Positions 20,228-29,021 of a DNA stretch of 64,000 nt are shown piece after piece. The DNA lies in the NCBI RefSeq assembly GCF_900215155.1, contig NZ_LT907980.1, positions 1,922,001 to 1,986,000 of the forward strand, given 5' to 3'. Each line of letters begins with the position of its first letter. Position 1 is the stretch's first letter. The stretch comes from Marinobacter sp. LV10R510-11A (lineage in GTDB: Bacteria; Pseudomonadota; Gammaproteobacteria; Pseudomonadales; Oleiphilaceae). The position numbers and the translations under genes are program-made. The notes beneath the pieces were generated by a model. The model was not told where the DNA came from. It worked only from the letters and a program-made list of their open reading frames with translations, and did not search any database.

Positions 20228-20881
20228 TCAAGGGCCATTATTTTTGTCATCATCAGTGTTGAAAAATGTATTAACGTCATCCTGATTTTTTCTTTCTGTT
20301 TCTCGGCGGGTACCTGCCGCCGCTTGTTTTTCATGCGAGACAGCGGCTTCACGACCTGCACGATCAGCGTCCAGCGATCGTCGTTTTGCGTCCAATGCAT
20401 TACGCACGCGGCGGATGTACCGGACCAACATGAAGATGAGATAGCCAATAAACGCCAGAACAACGATGTTGAATATCGGAATATGCCGATACCCCTTTTC
20501 GACAGGCCAAGCCTTGACCGCGTTCGGGAATGTCGAAAACAATTTCAACCGCCAACCGTAATGACGCAGTGCAACCAGCTGTTTATCGGCCGCAAAGGAT
20601 TGAACTTGCGTCTGTAAATCCGCAGAAGCAAACTTACCATAAAGGAAATTATCCTCATTACGATAGACCTTGGGCTTTCCGTCTAACGTCTCCATCTGAA
20701 GTTGGTAGACGTCGCGGGTGCGGTTTTGTCCGGTATCGCCTTCAGTGATATCTACGCGCTTTATCTCAACACCGACAGCCCGCACAACATCTACCTGTGG
20801 CAGCGAATAATGGAGTGCTGCCATCAGGATAACGGTGGGAAGTGCGATCAAGGTATTTCGAACAGTCAGTATTTTTTTCAT
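20228..20881 (-). CDS. DUF1523 membrane protein
   Basis: A protein of about 217 residues of the DUF1523 family. It has an N-terminal membrane anchor (MKKILTVRNTLIALPTVILM...), a periplasmic portion containing HYSLPQVDVVRAVGVEIKR and LVALRHYGWRLKLFSTFPNA, a second membrane segment (IFNIVVLAFIGYLIFMLV) and a charged cytoplasmic tail. The ATG at 20881 is preferred over 20932 because the family begins with this signal-anchor. It lies about 60 bp downstream of the kinase gene of the Ter cluster on the same strand. Function is unknown; involvement in envelope-stress sensing is a guess from context. Confidence 0.72.
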   Translation of the reverse strand: MKKILTVRNTLIALPTVILMAALHYSLPQVDVVRAVGVEIKRVDITEGDTGQNRTRDVYQLQMETLDGKPKVYRNEDNFLYGKFASADLQTQVQSFAADKQLVALRHYGWRLKLFSTFPNAVKAWPVEKGYRHIPIFNIVVLAFIGYLIFMLVRYIRRVRNALDAKRRSLDADRAGREAAVSHEKQAAAGTRRETERKNQDDVNTFFNTDDDKNNGP

Positions 20882-20940
20882 CTCAGTTTTCTCGCGTTTT
20901 TCGTAAACTTGAAAGTCTGGCCGTACGCTCAAAGAACACC

Positions 20941-22434
20941 TTAAACCATTTGCAGGTAAAACAATCGACTGCTGGACGAATTTCCAGTGAGTAGTTGTAG
21001 CCCGTCCTCCAGCTCCACCTTCTCGCCGATTGGTATCTCCTTACCCGTCTTGGCATTCTTTAAATAAGGCATTTTTTCGTTTACCAAATACCAGCGACTC
21101 TGGTGTAAAACGAAGTACCCCACCCTCGATTTATGCTCATCACCGAGGCGCTCGTTAGGCGTGATCGTGCGATCGACGTGCCATGGGAAGACGCTCTGAT
21201 TTGAATACACCATTAAACGATGGTTATCCGGTCGATAACGGTCACCTCGTGAAGAGTAGAGGTTAATCACCGGCAATTTCCCTTTATAGCGGGTGCTGCA
21301 GAAGGGACAGCGTGGCGCCGTGGTGTTGTCGAACACAAACCAGCCTTGCTGGCAGTCAGCATTTTGGCAGGGCTGAATTAGGTCAACCGTCTTGACCAGC
21401 GCAACTTCCCACTCGTCAGCGCTGGGTCGGCTGCGGGGGTCATGCAACCCTTTGATAAAGGCCCGGTCGAATAACGCCTTTAGGTACGGGCCTGTCACCG
21501 TGTAAGGAAGTTTTATCGGATCTTTCCAGGGCAGCTCTGTCGGCTTGGTTGCTTCCAACGGACTGATGCGATTGCTGGTATCTGTTGGGTGCTCTACGAA
21601 CAGTGCATTTTCACCCATCGTAAGACATTCGTCTTCGCTGGGATCCTCTGCGTGCACCTTCTGGCCACGCAGAGGATGGCGCAATAGCAGCAGCGAATAC
21701 ATCATGACCGCTAGGGCATGGCGATCGGTTAATATGCTGGGCAATACGCGCAGCGGGTCCACTTTGGTTAGGTGGCTCGTCGCAACGCACTCAGGGGCAA
21801 TGAAATCGGGGGTGCCAACCACCTCAGGAGGGAACCTGTCAGGCACCACCAAACCATCCATGTCGATTATGCAGATGTTGCCGGTAGTGGGTGATAACAA
21901 GACATTTTTGTAGCTCAAGTCGCTATGCGCTAATCCTGCAGCGTGAAGTCGCCGAATCGCCCGTGACAAGCGTAAGCAAAGCTGCAGGTAATTAAGCCAG
22001 TTGCCTCGTTCTCGCTCGTCCAAGAATTTGAACTGGTTATTGGGTGACGCGAACCACTTCCCTTCTTTGTCCCTTCCCTGAATCTTGAGCATGTCGTTGT
22101 TGAACGAACCATGCTCAAAAAAAAAGTGGTCACGATAGAACGGCGACACTACCCCGGTACGGCCATTGTGCTCCACCGTAGCCGTGGGCCAACAAAACAG
22201 TTGATCCCAGTATGCGCCCTGCTCATTGTCAAAGATGCGCTCCCGATAGGTGCCGGTGATCATCTCAAGGCGTTGACGGGCAGCGTCGTCCAGCTGGCTG
22301 CGATAAAAGGCAACGACATAGCGCTTGTCTGGGCTGGCATAGACATCTTTCATGCCTCCGGTGGCGATGATCTTGTCACGGAACTGGACTTGCTCACCGT
22401 TGGAGGCTGTCAGCGTAACAATAGAGGCACTCAT
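20941..22434 (-). CDS. Ter-cluster protein kinase with zinc ribbon and FHA-like tail
   Basis: A 497-residue eukaryotic-type kinase, the kinase of the TerY-P (vWA, phosphatase, kinase) triad. Catalytic features are a variant glycine loop ATGGMKDVY (residues 24-32), the catalytic HSDLSYKN (His170-Asp172, Asn177) and the metal-binding DMDG at 191-194, which replaces DFG. After the kinase domain, paired cysteines (CQNADC and CPFC, residues ~365-395) form a likely zinc ribbon. The last ~90 residues resemble a forkhead-associated domain. The start overlaps the stop of the PP2C gene by 4 bp (ATGA), so both are translated together. The substrate is unknown. Confidence 0.85.
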   Translation of the reverse strand: MSASIVTLTASNGEQVQFRDKIIATGGMKDVYASPDKRYVVAFYRSQLDDAARQRLEMITGTYRERIFDNEQGAYWDQLFCWPTATVEHNGRTGVVSPFYRDHFFFEHGSFNNDMLKIQGRDKEGKWFASPNNQFKFLDERERGNWLNYLQLCLRLSRAIRRLHAAGLAHSDLSYKNVLLSPTTGNICIIDMDGLVVPDRFPPEVVGTPDFIAPECVATSHLTKVDPLRVLPSILTDRHALAVMMYSLLLLRHPLRGQKVHAEDPSEDECLTMGENALFVEHPTDTSNRISPLEATKPTELPWKDPIKLPYTVTGPYLKALFDRAFIKGLHDPRSRPSADEWEVALVKTVDLIQPCQNADCQQGWFVFDNTTAPRCPFCSTRYKGKLPVINLYSSRGDRYRPDNHRLMVYSNQSVFPWHVDRTITPNERLGDEHKSRVGYFVLHQSRWYLVNEKMPYLKNAKTGKEIPIGEKVELEDGLQLLTGNSSSSRLFYLQMV

Positions 22435-23987
22435 GCAGATACCTCCGATTTACCCTGCACTGACGCACTGGCGTCACGGTAAAGCACGGCCAATGTCCGG
22501 TCGTCATGATGACGTTCAACAAAAAAGCTCAGGTAATCCAGTAACGGGTCTCGTTCAGCCTTTTCGTCTGGCCCGGCTAGGGTTGGCGCCAGCTCATTGT
22601 ATAGTGACCACCAGCTCTCTGGGTCGTGCATATCGTTATCAGAACTGAATTTCGGGTCGGTAACACCATCGGTCGCCAAAACTAACGCATCTAGCGCTTC
22701 ATACACTTTAACGGTCACCCGTTGATACAGCCCTTGCTGTTCCTGAAAAAGCGGCGCATCAAGAAAACGGGTTTGGCCTGCATGCTGCCCCGAATCCGCC
22801 GTATTCAGCATCTGTGCTTGTCGTCCTTCTGTGAGGGCTGCAATCGCGCCATCGCCGATGCCAAACGTTACTACGATGTGGCCCTCGGGGGTCTCTTTAT
22901 GGATGGCAAGGAGTAGCGTCGTCGAAAATGCCTTTATCGAATGACCCGAGTCTGCTGCTTCCTGTGAAATCGCACGATGTCCTGCGTGGACGGCCGTAAT
23001 CACGGTGCTTTGCAGCGGCACCAATAACTCTTGAGGCATGCGTGAATAATCGCCATCCTTCAACCATGTAAGCGCCGCAGCTTCTAACCTCGCCCCTTCG
23101 TCTCCTCCCAGAGAGCTAAGCAACGTATCGCGCGCCACGGTGGTGGCCAGAAGGCTACCTTGGCGTGAAAACTCACATGACCCGGCACCATCCCCCACAA
23201 TTAACACGTTCCAGCCTGACGCTGCACGAGCGATGACCCCATGATCGTCACGCTGGCCACCGCGATGGGCATGCGAGCGCCCACGCTGCGACCCCATCAC
23301 CATGCGCCATCCCTTGCCAATATGCAGCCGATCGACGTCGTCATCCGACTTGGCATAGGGTGCACCAGGATCTGAAGGCAGGTTTTTCCAAAGATCACGC
23401 GAGCTGGGTATTAGCGCCAGCTTGAGCTGCAGCTGCAGTGTCGGATCGCCTTGGTCATCAAGGCCTACCACAGCGAGCTGAAGTGACCCATTGACGGTAG
23501 GTGTTCCCTGCAACCGGTGATCATCGGTTAACGACAGCCCACTCCCGGCGTCGTTCTCGAGCTGCAACTGCAGCGGCAAGTCATCCAGTAGCTCATCAAG
23601 GCTAACGTTATAAGGTTGCCCTGACCGACCATTGGGCAAGCTCACTGTACGAGACATCATTACTGGAAGGGGACGTTCAACAGGGGCGTATGCCGGTATC
23701 TCACCTGGCTTCAGGGGATTGCCATCGCTGGCGTCTAGCGTGTTGGCGTCAACATCGTTGGAATTTACATTGCTTGGTTCAGACACTGCGCGTTCCTCGC
23801 CCTCTCCCTCCAGTTTAAGCTGCCCCTCCATGGTTCGCTTAAAGCGGCCACTAAGTTCATCAATCAGAGTTGCTCCATCAGCCTCTCCCATCACCCGATC
23901 GAAATCCTTACCACGAAGAGGTCGGTTATGCTCATCACGCATCAAACTGTTGAGAACGCCCCTGTAATATTCTCGTGAACGCTTCAC
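22431..23987 (-). CDS. PP2C-type phosphatase with Ig-like insert (TerY-P triad)
   Basis: A 518-residue protein. The C-terminal part (from about residue 215) is a PP2C-family Ser/Thr phosphatase with the metal motif VGDGAGSC and a later ATDGVTDPKF. Residues ~110-195 look like a putative Ig or cadherin-like domain: 'GSGLSLTDDHRLQGTPTV', ending with a duplicated Leu/Gln pattern. The N-terminal ~80 residues are charged. It overlaps the vWA gene upstream (4 bp) and the kinase gene downstream (4 bp), so the three are a coupled unit. It is expected to reverse phosphorylation by the neighbouring kinase. Confidence 0.83.
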   Translation of the reverse strand: MKRSREYYRGVLNSLMRDEHNRPLRGKDFDRVMGEADGATLIDELSGRFKRTMEGQLKLEGEGEERAVSEPSNVNSNDVDANTLDASDGNPLKPGEIPAYAPVERPLPVMMSRTVSLPNGRSGQPYNVSLDELLDDLPLQLQLENDAGSGLSLTDDHRLQGTPTVNGSLQLAVVGLDDQGDPTLQLQLKLALIPSSRDLWKNLPSDPGAPYAKSDDDVDRLHIGKGWRMVMGSQRGRSHAHRGGQRDDHGVIARAASGWNVLIVGDGAGSCEFSRQGSLLATTVARDTLLSSLGGDEGARLEAAALTWLKDGDYSRMPQELLVPLQSTVITAVHAGHRAISQEAADSGHSIKAFSTTLLLAIHKETPEGHIVVTFGIGDGAIAALTEGRQAQMLNTADSGQHAGQTRFLDAPLFQEQQGLYQRVTVKVYEALDALVLATDGVTDPKFSSDNDMHDPESWWSLYNELAPTLAGPDEKAERDPLLDYLSFFVERHHDDRTLAVLYRDASASVQGKSEVSA

Positions 23988-25030
23988 CCTTGCCCCCTGC
24001 CAACATCAAAGCTGCTGCCGCTACCTTTACCAAACTCAATGTCGGCGTCGCACCAAGGGCACGTCTGCACCCCTGGCCCGTTACAACACATCAGCTTGCC
24101 GCATCGGCACAGCGCAAACGACGAAAGTGCACCGCAGTGAGGGCATGGTGGTACTCCCTCCAGTTGATCACTACTGACCGACGCTTTCGTGCTACTCACC
24201 GATGACCACTCGAAATACTCCTCACTGAGCGGATATGCGCCTTCTAGCCCATAAATACCCCGGGAGGTTATCCCGCCAAGGCCGCCAGGAACCGCGACCG
24301 CATTGTACTTGAGCAGGTAAGGTTTTTTATGGCGGTGGCAACGACCGGTAAAGACAACCACCTGATCATCCACCGGTGCTGGGTCACCTTTCTTGACTAG
24401 GCTAATGCCAACGTCGCCGGCCTTAGAAAGTGAAATGCCGGGTGCGGTTTTACCGGCGTCCAGCGCTTGGCTCTGGGCCGCGACCGACGCCGATACCCAG
24501 CGGGCAAAGCGACTCAAATCTTCCCCTGTACCGTTATCCAGTGACACCACGTCATCAGTGAGCTGCTTTAGCACCTGAGTGTCTGCAGCGCCCCCCAGGG
24601 TGACTGCAATTAAGTGCGCGCGACTGGCATAGTGCTGGCGCCAACGCTTGATCGCGGCCTCGGTGCGATCCGTTGGGCGACCATCGGTCAACAAGTAGAT
24701 AACGGGCTCCCAGTCTCCTCGCTGATTCGGTGTGGTTTTTTTAACGTCCACCTCGATGCGAGTCATCAGCTCGTCCAGGGCTTCGCCCAGTGCGGTTCCG
24801 CCGCCAAGCGGCAAACGCGGGGGATAAAAGCTCATGAGGTCGACCATAGGCACCACGGTTCCCGCCTTGCCCGCGAAGGCGATCACCGAAATATGAACGC
24901 TCTCAAGTGCGTTAGGGTCTTGGCGTAACTGCTCAACTATAGACTCCATTGCACGTTGCAGTTGCGCGTGGGGCTCACCCGCCATGGATTCTGACACATC
25001 GAGTACAAAGAAAATGGGTAAGCGTCTCAT
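23984..25030 (-). CDS. terY: vWA protein with C-terminal TerY-C zinc domain
   Basis: A 348-residue von Willebrand A protein. The metal-ion-dependent adhesion site is complete: DVSESM near residue 12, the threonine in GGTALGEAL and the aspartate in LLTDGRPTD. The last ~60 residues contain CPHCGA...CRCGKLMCC...CPWC, matching the TerY-C metal-binding domain known from Ter systems. It is the scaffolding or sensor component of the TerY-P triad. Its stop overlaps the start of the PP2C gene, and the second, shorter vWA gene lies 11 bp upstream. Confidence 0.87.
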   Translation of the reverse strand: MRRLPIFFVLDVSESMAGEPHAQLQRAMESIVEQLRQDPNALESVHISVIAFAGKAGTVVPMVDLMSFYPPRLPLGGGTALGEALDELMTRIEVDVKKTTPNQRGDWEPVIYLLTDGRPTDRTEAAIKRWRQHYASRAHLIAVTLGGAADTQVLKQLTDDVVSLDNGTGEDLSRFARWVSASVAAQSQALDAGKTAPGISLSKAGDVGISLVKKGDPAPVDDQVVVFTGRCHRHKKPYLLKYNAVAVPGGLGGITSRGIYGLEGAYPLSEEYFEWSSVSSTKASVSSDQLEGVPPCPHCGALSSFALCRCGKLMCCNGPGVQTCPWCDADIEFGKGSGSSFDVGRGQG

Positions 25031-25041
25031 TGAAACCTCGG

Positions 25042-25686
25042 CTACAGGACCACCTGCACTTCATCGGGCGGAGGTGGCAGAGTGATATCGTCTTCTGCAC
25101 CGTTTTGTTGGCCACTGGCGTTGGCCGCAATGGACGCTGACACCCATTGGAAGTAGGTCGCAAAGCCTGCGCTGTCCATGGTTTCTAGACTCACGGTTTT
25201 GGTTGCAAACTTTTTAAGATGCTCTTGCTTCGCTTTAGGACCAGCTGCGCACGCGATAATCTCGGAAAACTTCATCCCTTTGATGCGCTGTACCGCCGCC
25301 TCAAAATCCATCAGATCCGACGGCGCGCCGTCGGTCATGACAAACAGCATGGGTCGGAAATCGCCCTTCTGGTCAGACGTGGACGTTAGAATATCCCGCT
25401 CAACACAGTCGCAAACCTTATTGAGGCCTTCGCCCATGTGGGTCGCCCCCGAGCGCGGCAACTCAATGTCATTCACCTGAGCACTTTCCAAGGCCTGCAA
25501 GGGAAGCAGCTCTTTGACTTCATGATCAAACGTGATGATCGATAGATAAACGGTTTCAAGCGCATAGGGGTCTTGGCGCAACGCCGATAGCATGGCGGAC
25601 AAACCAACGTTGACAGATTGAATGGGCTCGCCTCGCATTGAGCCCGACGAGTCGATGAGTAGATAAATGGGTAAACGACGATCCAT
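25042..25686 (-). CDS. vWA protein, TerY-like (short form)
   Basis: A 214-residue vWA protein with an intact adhesion site: DSSGSM near the N-terminus, the GATHMGEGL threonine and VMTDGAPSD. Unlike its neighbour it ends after the vWA domain, with only a short tail (ending DEVQVVL) and no cysteine-rich region. It lies 11 bp upstream of the longer vWA gene and is clearly a paralog. A role in assembling the Ter complexes follows from the family and context. Confidence 0.87.
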   Translation of the reverse strand: MDRRLPIYLLIDSSGSMRGEPIQSVNVGLSAMLSALRQDPYALETVYLSIITFDHEVKELLPLQALESAQVNDIELPRSGATHMGEGLNKVCDCVERDILTSTSDQKGDFRPMLFVMTDGAPSDLMDFEAAVQRIKGMKFSEIIACAAGPKAKQEHLKKFATKTVSLETMDSAGFATYFQWVSASIAANASGQQNGAEDDITLPPPPDEVQVVL

Positions 25687-25748
25687 GGTAGCTCCTAGCT
25701 CAGTCTTTGCTCAGATTAATGACGCTGATTTCATTGGGCTATGCGTCG

Positions 25749-26939
25749 TTATTTACTGCCGGCCTTCCACTGAAAACCGAAATCATAGTGATCGTCCGCT
25801 GGCTTATGACTTCCGAAGTAGTTCACCTCTTTGGAAATACTCAAGGCGCCGTTTCGATTTTCTAGCATCGCGATCACACAGAACTTTTGGTCTTTACCGG
25901 AAGCATCCATACGGATTTCGACTTCAGGCTGATCAGGTGCGTTAATCGATACGCGACCATTGGTCTGCGCCCAGTTGGCGACCCCTTCATATATGAAGGC
26001 AAAGATCATGACGCGTTTGATGTCGCTCCAGTGCCTGCCATTGATGTACAGGTTCTCGCCTTGATTCACAGAGCCTGTCCTGTCATCACCATCGAGAAAG
26101 ATATAAGGCGCTCTGTCCAGGCTACCAAAGTTTTTACCCAAGGCTTGGACGATCCCCTTGGAGCCATCCTTTAGCTCAACCATACAGCCTAAATCAAGGT
26201 CGATGCCGCTTTGGTTACCGCCAAGAAATGAGCTAAACAGGCCTTTTTTGCTGGCGCCTGTCGGTTGATCCCAATTCAGGTTGACGTGGATTTTTCCGAA
26301 GGTGCCCGACTTCTTTTCAAGCGAGATCGTGTCACCCTTTTTTTCAAGGGTAACCTTACTGAGATTGATCGACGGTTTATCTTGCGGCTTTGAAGATGCT
26401 GGCGCAGGGGTAGGTGTCGGCGATGGCTCTTGTTTGGAATCACTATCAACCTCAACGCCAAAATGCTCGGCCAGCGGCGCCATGCCCCCAGCAAAACCTT
26501 GATCAACGACTTTGACTTTCCAGTCACTGTTGCGACGATACAGCTCGCAAACGATGAGCGATTTCTCCGGGCGGCCGGCGCCCTGACCACTGAAGTCAAA
26601 ATGGTCACTGTTGCCCGATAGTTCAAAGCGGTAGCCGCTCGTCAGTGCAGATAAACCTGGCACAACGGTAAGTACAAACGCAATCCGCTCAAGATGGCCA
26701 GGCACCTTGCTCAGATCGATCGCAAAGGTTGACCCATCCTTCTGGATTACTGCGCCGGATGAATGCTGCGGTTGATTGAAGAAAATAAAATCATCATCGG
26801 CCGACACCTTCCCCGTTGTGGCCAGAAGAATGGCCGACGCATCGAGACTAGCACCTTGGCTATTACCGACGATGAGCCGAAAAGTGAGCTGTGAATCACT
26901 TAGCTTGGCATTCTGCCCTGCAATCAGCTTGGTACCCAT
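25749..26939 (-). CDS. terA: TerA-like protein with two TerD-type domains
   Basis: A 396-residue protein. Residues 1-180 form a TerD-like domain (SLDASAILLA..., VDQGFAGGMAPL). A proline/serine linker (PSPTPTPAPASS) follows, then a C-terminal TerA-type domain with KIHVNLNWD, IDLDLGCMVEL and FLDGDDRTGS. Length and layout match TerA, a partner of TerD in tellurite-resistance loci. The Ca2+-binding acidic cluster seen in the TerD paralogs is only partly kept. It is the first gene of the minus-strand wing and is divergent from the TerD pair across about 690 bp. Confidence 0.85.
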   Translation of the reverse strand: MGTKLIAGQNAKLSDSQLTFRLIVGNSQGASLDASAILLATTGKVSADDDFIFFNQPQHSSGAVIQKDGSTFAIDLSKVPGHLERIAFVLTVVPGLSALTSGYRFELSGNSDHFDFSGQGAGRPEKSLIVCELYRRNSDWKVKVVDQGFAGGMAPLAEHFGVEVDSDSKQEPSPTPTPAPASSKPQDKPSINLSKVTLEKKGDTISLEKKSGTFGKIHVNLNWDQPTGASKKGLFSSFLGGNQSGIDLDLGCMVELKDGSKGIVQALGKNFGSLDRAPYIFLDGDDRTGSVNQGENLYINGRHWSDIKRVMIFAFIYEGVANWAQTNGRVSINAPDQPEVEIRMDASGKDQKFCVIAMLENRNGALSISKEVNYFGSHKPADDHYDFGFQWKAGSK

Positions 26940-27632
26940 GTATTACGTATCCTTAAGTAGGAAAAAACGTCTAATTAAATACTATTAGGTTAACTTTGGA
27001 TTTTTCGAAACTCATTAAAATGTTGTCATTACTTTTCCACCAGTGTTCCAAAAGCGTGCAAGCAGTACGCCTATTTGAGACGGAAAGTACGCACCTTAAC
27101 CAACTTTATATGCCCTAAGTTATGAGATTTCATCATAACTGCAGACGGGATAAGTCGGGCTTTTACTGGCGCAAATAAAAACCCTTTAACCTTATTGCAT
27201 TCAATATTTATTAAGGTAATCTGAGCTTTGCGTCGTGAGTCACACGCTATCATCCGAGGAAATTATGCTCAACTCAATTGTTGCAAAAGCCCATGAATCA
27301 TTCTTGTCACCTTAAGATCGATGCAATGAAGCTCAAAACAACAACTTCCTGAACGCGGCGATGACCACCAGCGCAATGAGCCTCGTATTTTTAATAACGG
27401 GATCGCTGCCGCCTTAATCTTCCGCGGTATCTCCGTGGTGGCAGGAACGGCCGAGTTTGGCCTATCCCATTGGATTGAAATGCTATTTCCGCTATCGTGC
27501 TATTGAGCGGTAGCAAAATGTTCATGAGTCGACCAGTGCCTCCCCCAAGGGAGGCACTGGCAAGTGCCTGACGGGTATTTGCCAGTGCCTATTACCAGGT
27601 ACTAAACAGTATGACGTATTAAGGAGAGTTGC
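26940..27632. other. 693-bp divergent gap of the Ter cluster, with a possible gene remnant
   Basis: This is the largest gap in the window. The first ~300 bp are AT-rich with no credible gene. From 27330 to 27506 one plus-strand frame is stop-free without a start codon and reads as a hydrophobic stretch (for example IFNNGIAAALIFRGISVVAG), suggesting a decayed membrane-protein end. A strong hairpin follows at 27533-27560, and an AAGGAGAG ribosome site for the TerD gene lies at its end. The promoters of both wings should be here. Confidence 0.5.
27533..27560. repeat. 12-bp perfect hairpin with a further copy of its arm
   Basis: CCAGTGCCTCCC (27533-27544), loop CCAA, then GGGAGGCACTGG (27549-27560): a perfect 12-bp stem. 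The core CCAGTGCCT recurs at 27582-27590. No T run follows, so it is not a standard terminator. It lies about 75 bp upstream of the TerD start, so it could be an operator, an RNA leader structure or an element end. Confidence 0.6.
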
Positions 27633-28205
27633 ATGATCGATCTGAGTAAAGGCAGCCGTATCAATCTATCCAAAGAGGCCCCCGGTGCCACTAAATTCAC
27701 GCTGGGCATGGGTTGGGATACCCGTATTACCGATGGAGCGAACTTTGACCTTGACGCCTCTGCGCTGTTGCTGGATACCAATGACAAGCCCGTAGGAGAA
27801 GCCGCTTCCCTGGTGTTCTATAGCCAGCTTTCCTCTCCGTGCGGTGGTGTCGTGTCATCAGGCGACAACCGCACTGGCGAAGGCGAAGGCGACGACGAAA
27901 CAATCACTGTCGATCTCGAAAAACTAAATGCTGATGTCGCAAAAATTGTTTTGGTCGTCACCATTCATGAAGCTGACGACCGAGGCCAGAACTTCGGCAT
28001 GGTTAACAACGCATTTGTACGCGTGTTGAAAGATGGCAGCAGCGATCCGGTCGCTCGCTATGACCTCTCTGAAGATTACTCCACCGAAACCGCGGTGATC
28101 TTTGGTGAAATTTACAAGAAAGATGGCGAATGGCGCTTTGCGGCGAAAGGCGACGGCTTTGCCGGTGGCTTAGCCTCATTTTTGACTAGTTACGGCCTGA
28201 ACTAA
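27633..28205 (+). CDS. TerD-family Ca2+-binding protein
   Basis: A 190-residue TerD-domain protein. The Ca2+-binding positions are preserved: FDLDASALLLD near residue 35 and the acidic loop GDNRTGEGEGDDETI near residue 80. The C-terminal end has KGDGFAGGLASF, the usual family ending. An AAGGAGAG ribosome site lies just before the ATG. TerD/TerE proteins form cytosolic or membrane-associated assemblies in the response to tellurite, oxidants, phage and colicins. It is the first gene of the plus-strand wing; its paralog follows 70 bp later. Confidence 0.93.
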   Translation: MIDLSKGSRINLSKEAPGATKFTLGMGWDTRITDGANFDLDASALLLDTNDKPVGEAASLVFYSQLSSPCGGVVSSGDNRTGEGEGDDETITVDLEKLNADVAKIVLVVTIHEADDRGQNFGMVNNAFVRVLKDGSSDPVARYDLSEDYSTETAVIFGEIYKKDGEWRFAAKGDGFAGGLASFLTSYGLN

Positions 28206-28275
28206 GGTCTTTCTCTGGCCAGGCGATGGCTTGGCCAATTAACGTTACCCATAAACTGACGATGAGGTTGAAAAC

Positions 28276-28854
28276 ATGTCTATTTCGCTTTCTAAAGGCG
28301 GCAACATTTCGCTGAGCAAAGAATCACCGGGTATCAAGCAAATCCGTATCGGTTTGGGTTGGGATCCCCGTGTTACGACCGGTAAGGACTTTGATCTAGA
28401 TGCAAGCGTCTTCTTGGTCAATAGCGAGGGCAAGTGCCGCAGCGACAAAGACTTCATTTTCTACAATAACCTGAAGTCTACCGAAGGCTCTGTTGAGCAT
28501 ACTGGCGACAACCTGACCGGTGAAGGCGATGGCGATGATGAAGTCATCAAAGTAGATCTTTCCAAGGTACCTACTGACGTCGACAAAATTGCCGTCACGG
28601 TAACCATTCACGATTCCGCCGCTCGTGGCCAAAACTTTGGTCAAGTTGATAACGCTTTTGCTCGCGTCATCAACGAAGATAACAATCAAGAAGTCGTACG
28701 TTACGACCTCTCAGAAGATTACTCGGTAGAAGACGCCATGATTTTTTGTGAGCTCTACCGGAACAACGGCGAATGGAAGTTCCGTGCCATCGGTCAAGGC
28801 TTTAGCGGTGGCTTGGGCGATCTCGCCTCTAAGTATGGTCTAAGTGCCTCGTAA
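28276..28854 (+). CDS. TerD/TerE-family Ca2+-binding protein (paralog)
   Basis: A 192-residue TerD-domain protein, clearly paralogous to the preceding gene. It keeps FDLDASVFLVN, the acidic GDNLTGEGDGDDEVIKVDL loop, and the ending GQGFSGGLGDLASKYGL. The start is an ATG with a GAGGTTG site upstream. The two adjacent paralogs look like a tandem duplication. The nucleotide-like biosynthetic genes begin about 170 bp downstream on the same strand. It could be called terD or terE; the sequence alone does not separate these. Confidence 0.93.
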   Translation: MSISLSKGGNISLSKESPGIKQIRIGLGWDPRVTTGKDFDLDASVFLVNSEGKCRSDKDFIFYNNLKSTEGSVEHTGDNLTGEGDGDDEVIKVDLSKVPTDVDKIAVTVTIHDSAARGQNFGQVDNAFARVINEDNNQEVVRYDLSEDYSVEDAMIFCELYRNNGEWKFRAIGQGFSGGLGDLASKYGLSAS

Positions 28855-29021
28855 TCGGCGTATGAGTGGAGTCTGCGGTTTCCACTCCCTATCTATCCGC
28901 CTTCCATCCCTTAACGGTAGATAGCACCGGTATACGGTGTTCGGCTTTGATAGTTCTGAAAATCACGTTAGCAGTGGCTAATACGTTTTCCGGAGCTTTC
29001 AAACTTTATGGAATTTCGGCT

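Noticed and set aside
27071..27253. 60-residue minus-strand frame in the terA-terD gap
   Set aside because: No ribosome site, no recognisable composition and no conserved motif; probably a chance open frame in AT-rich DNA.
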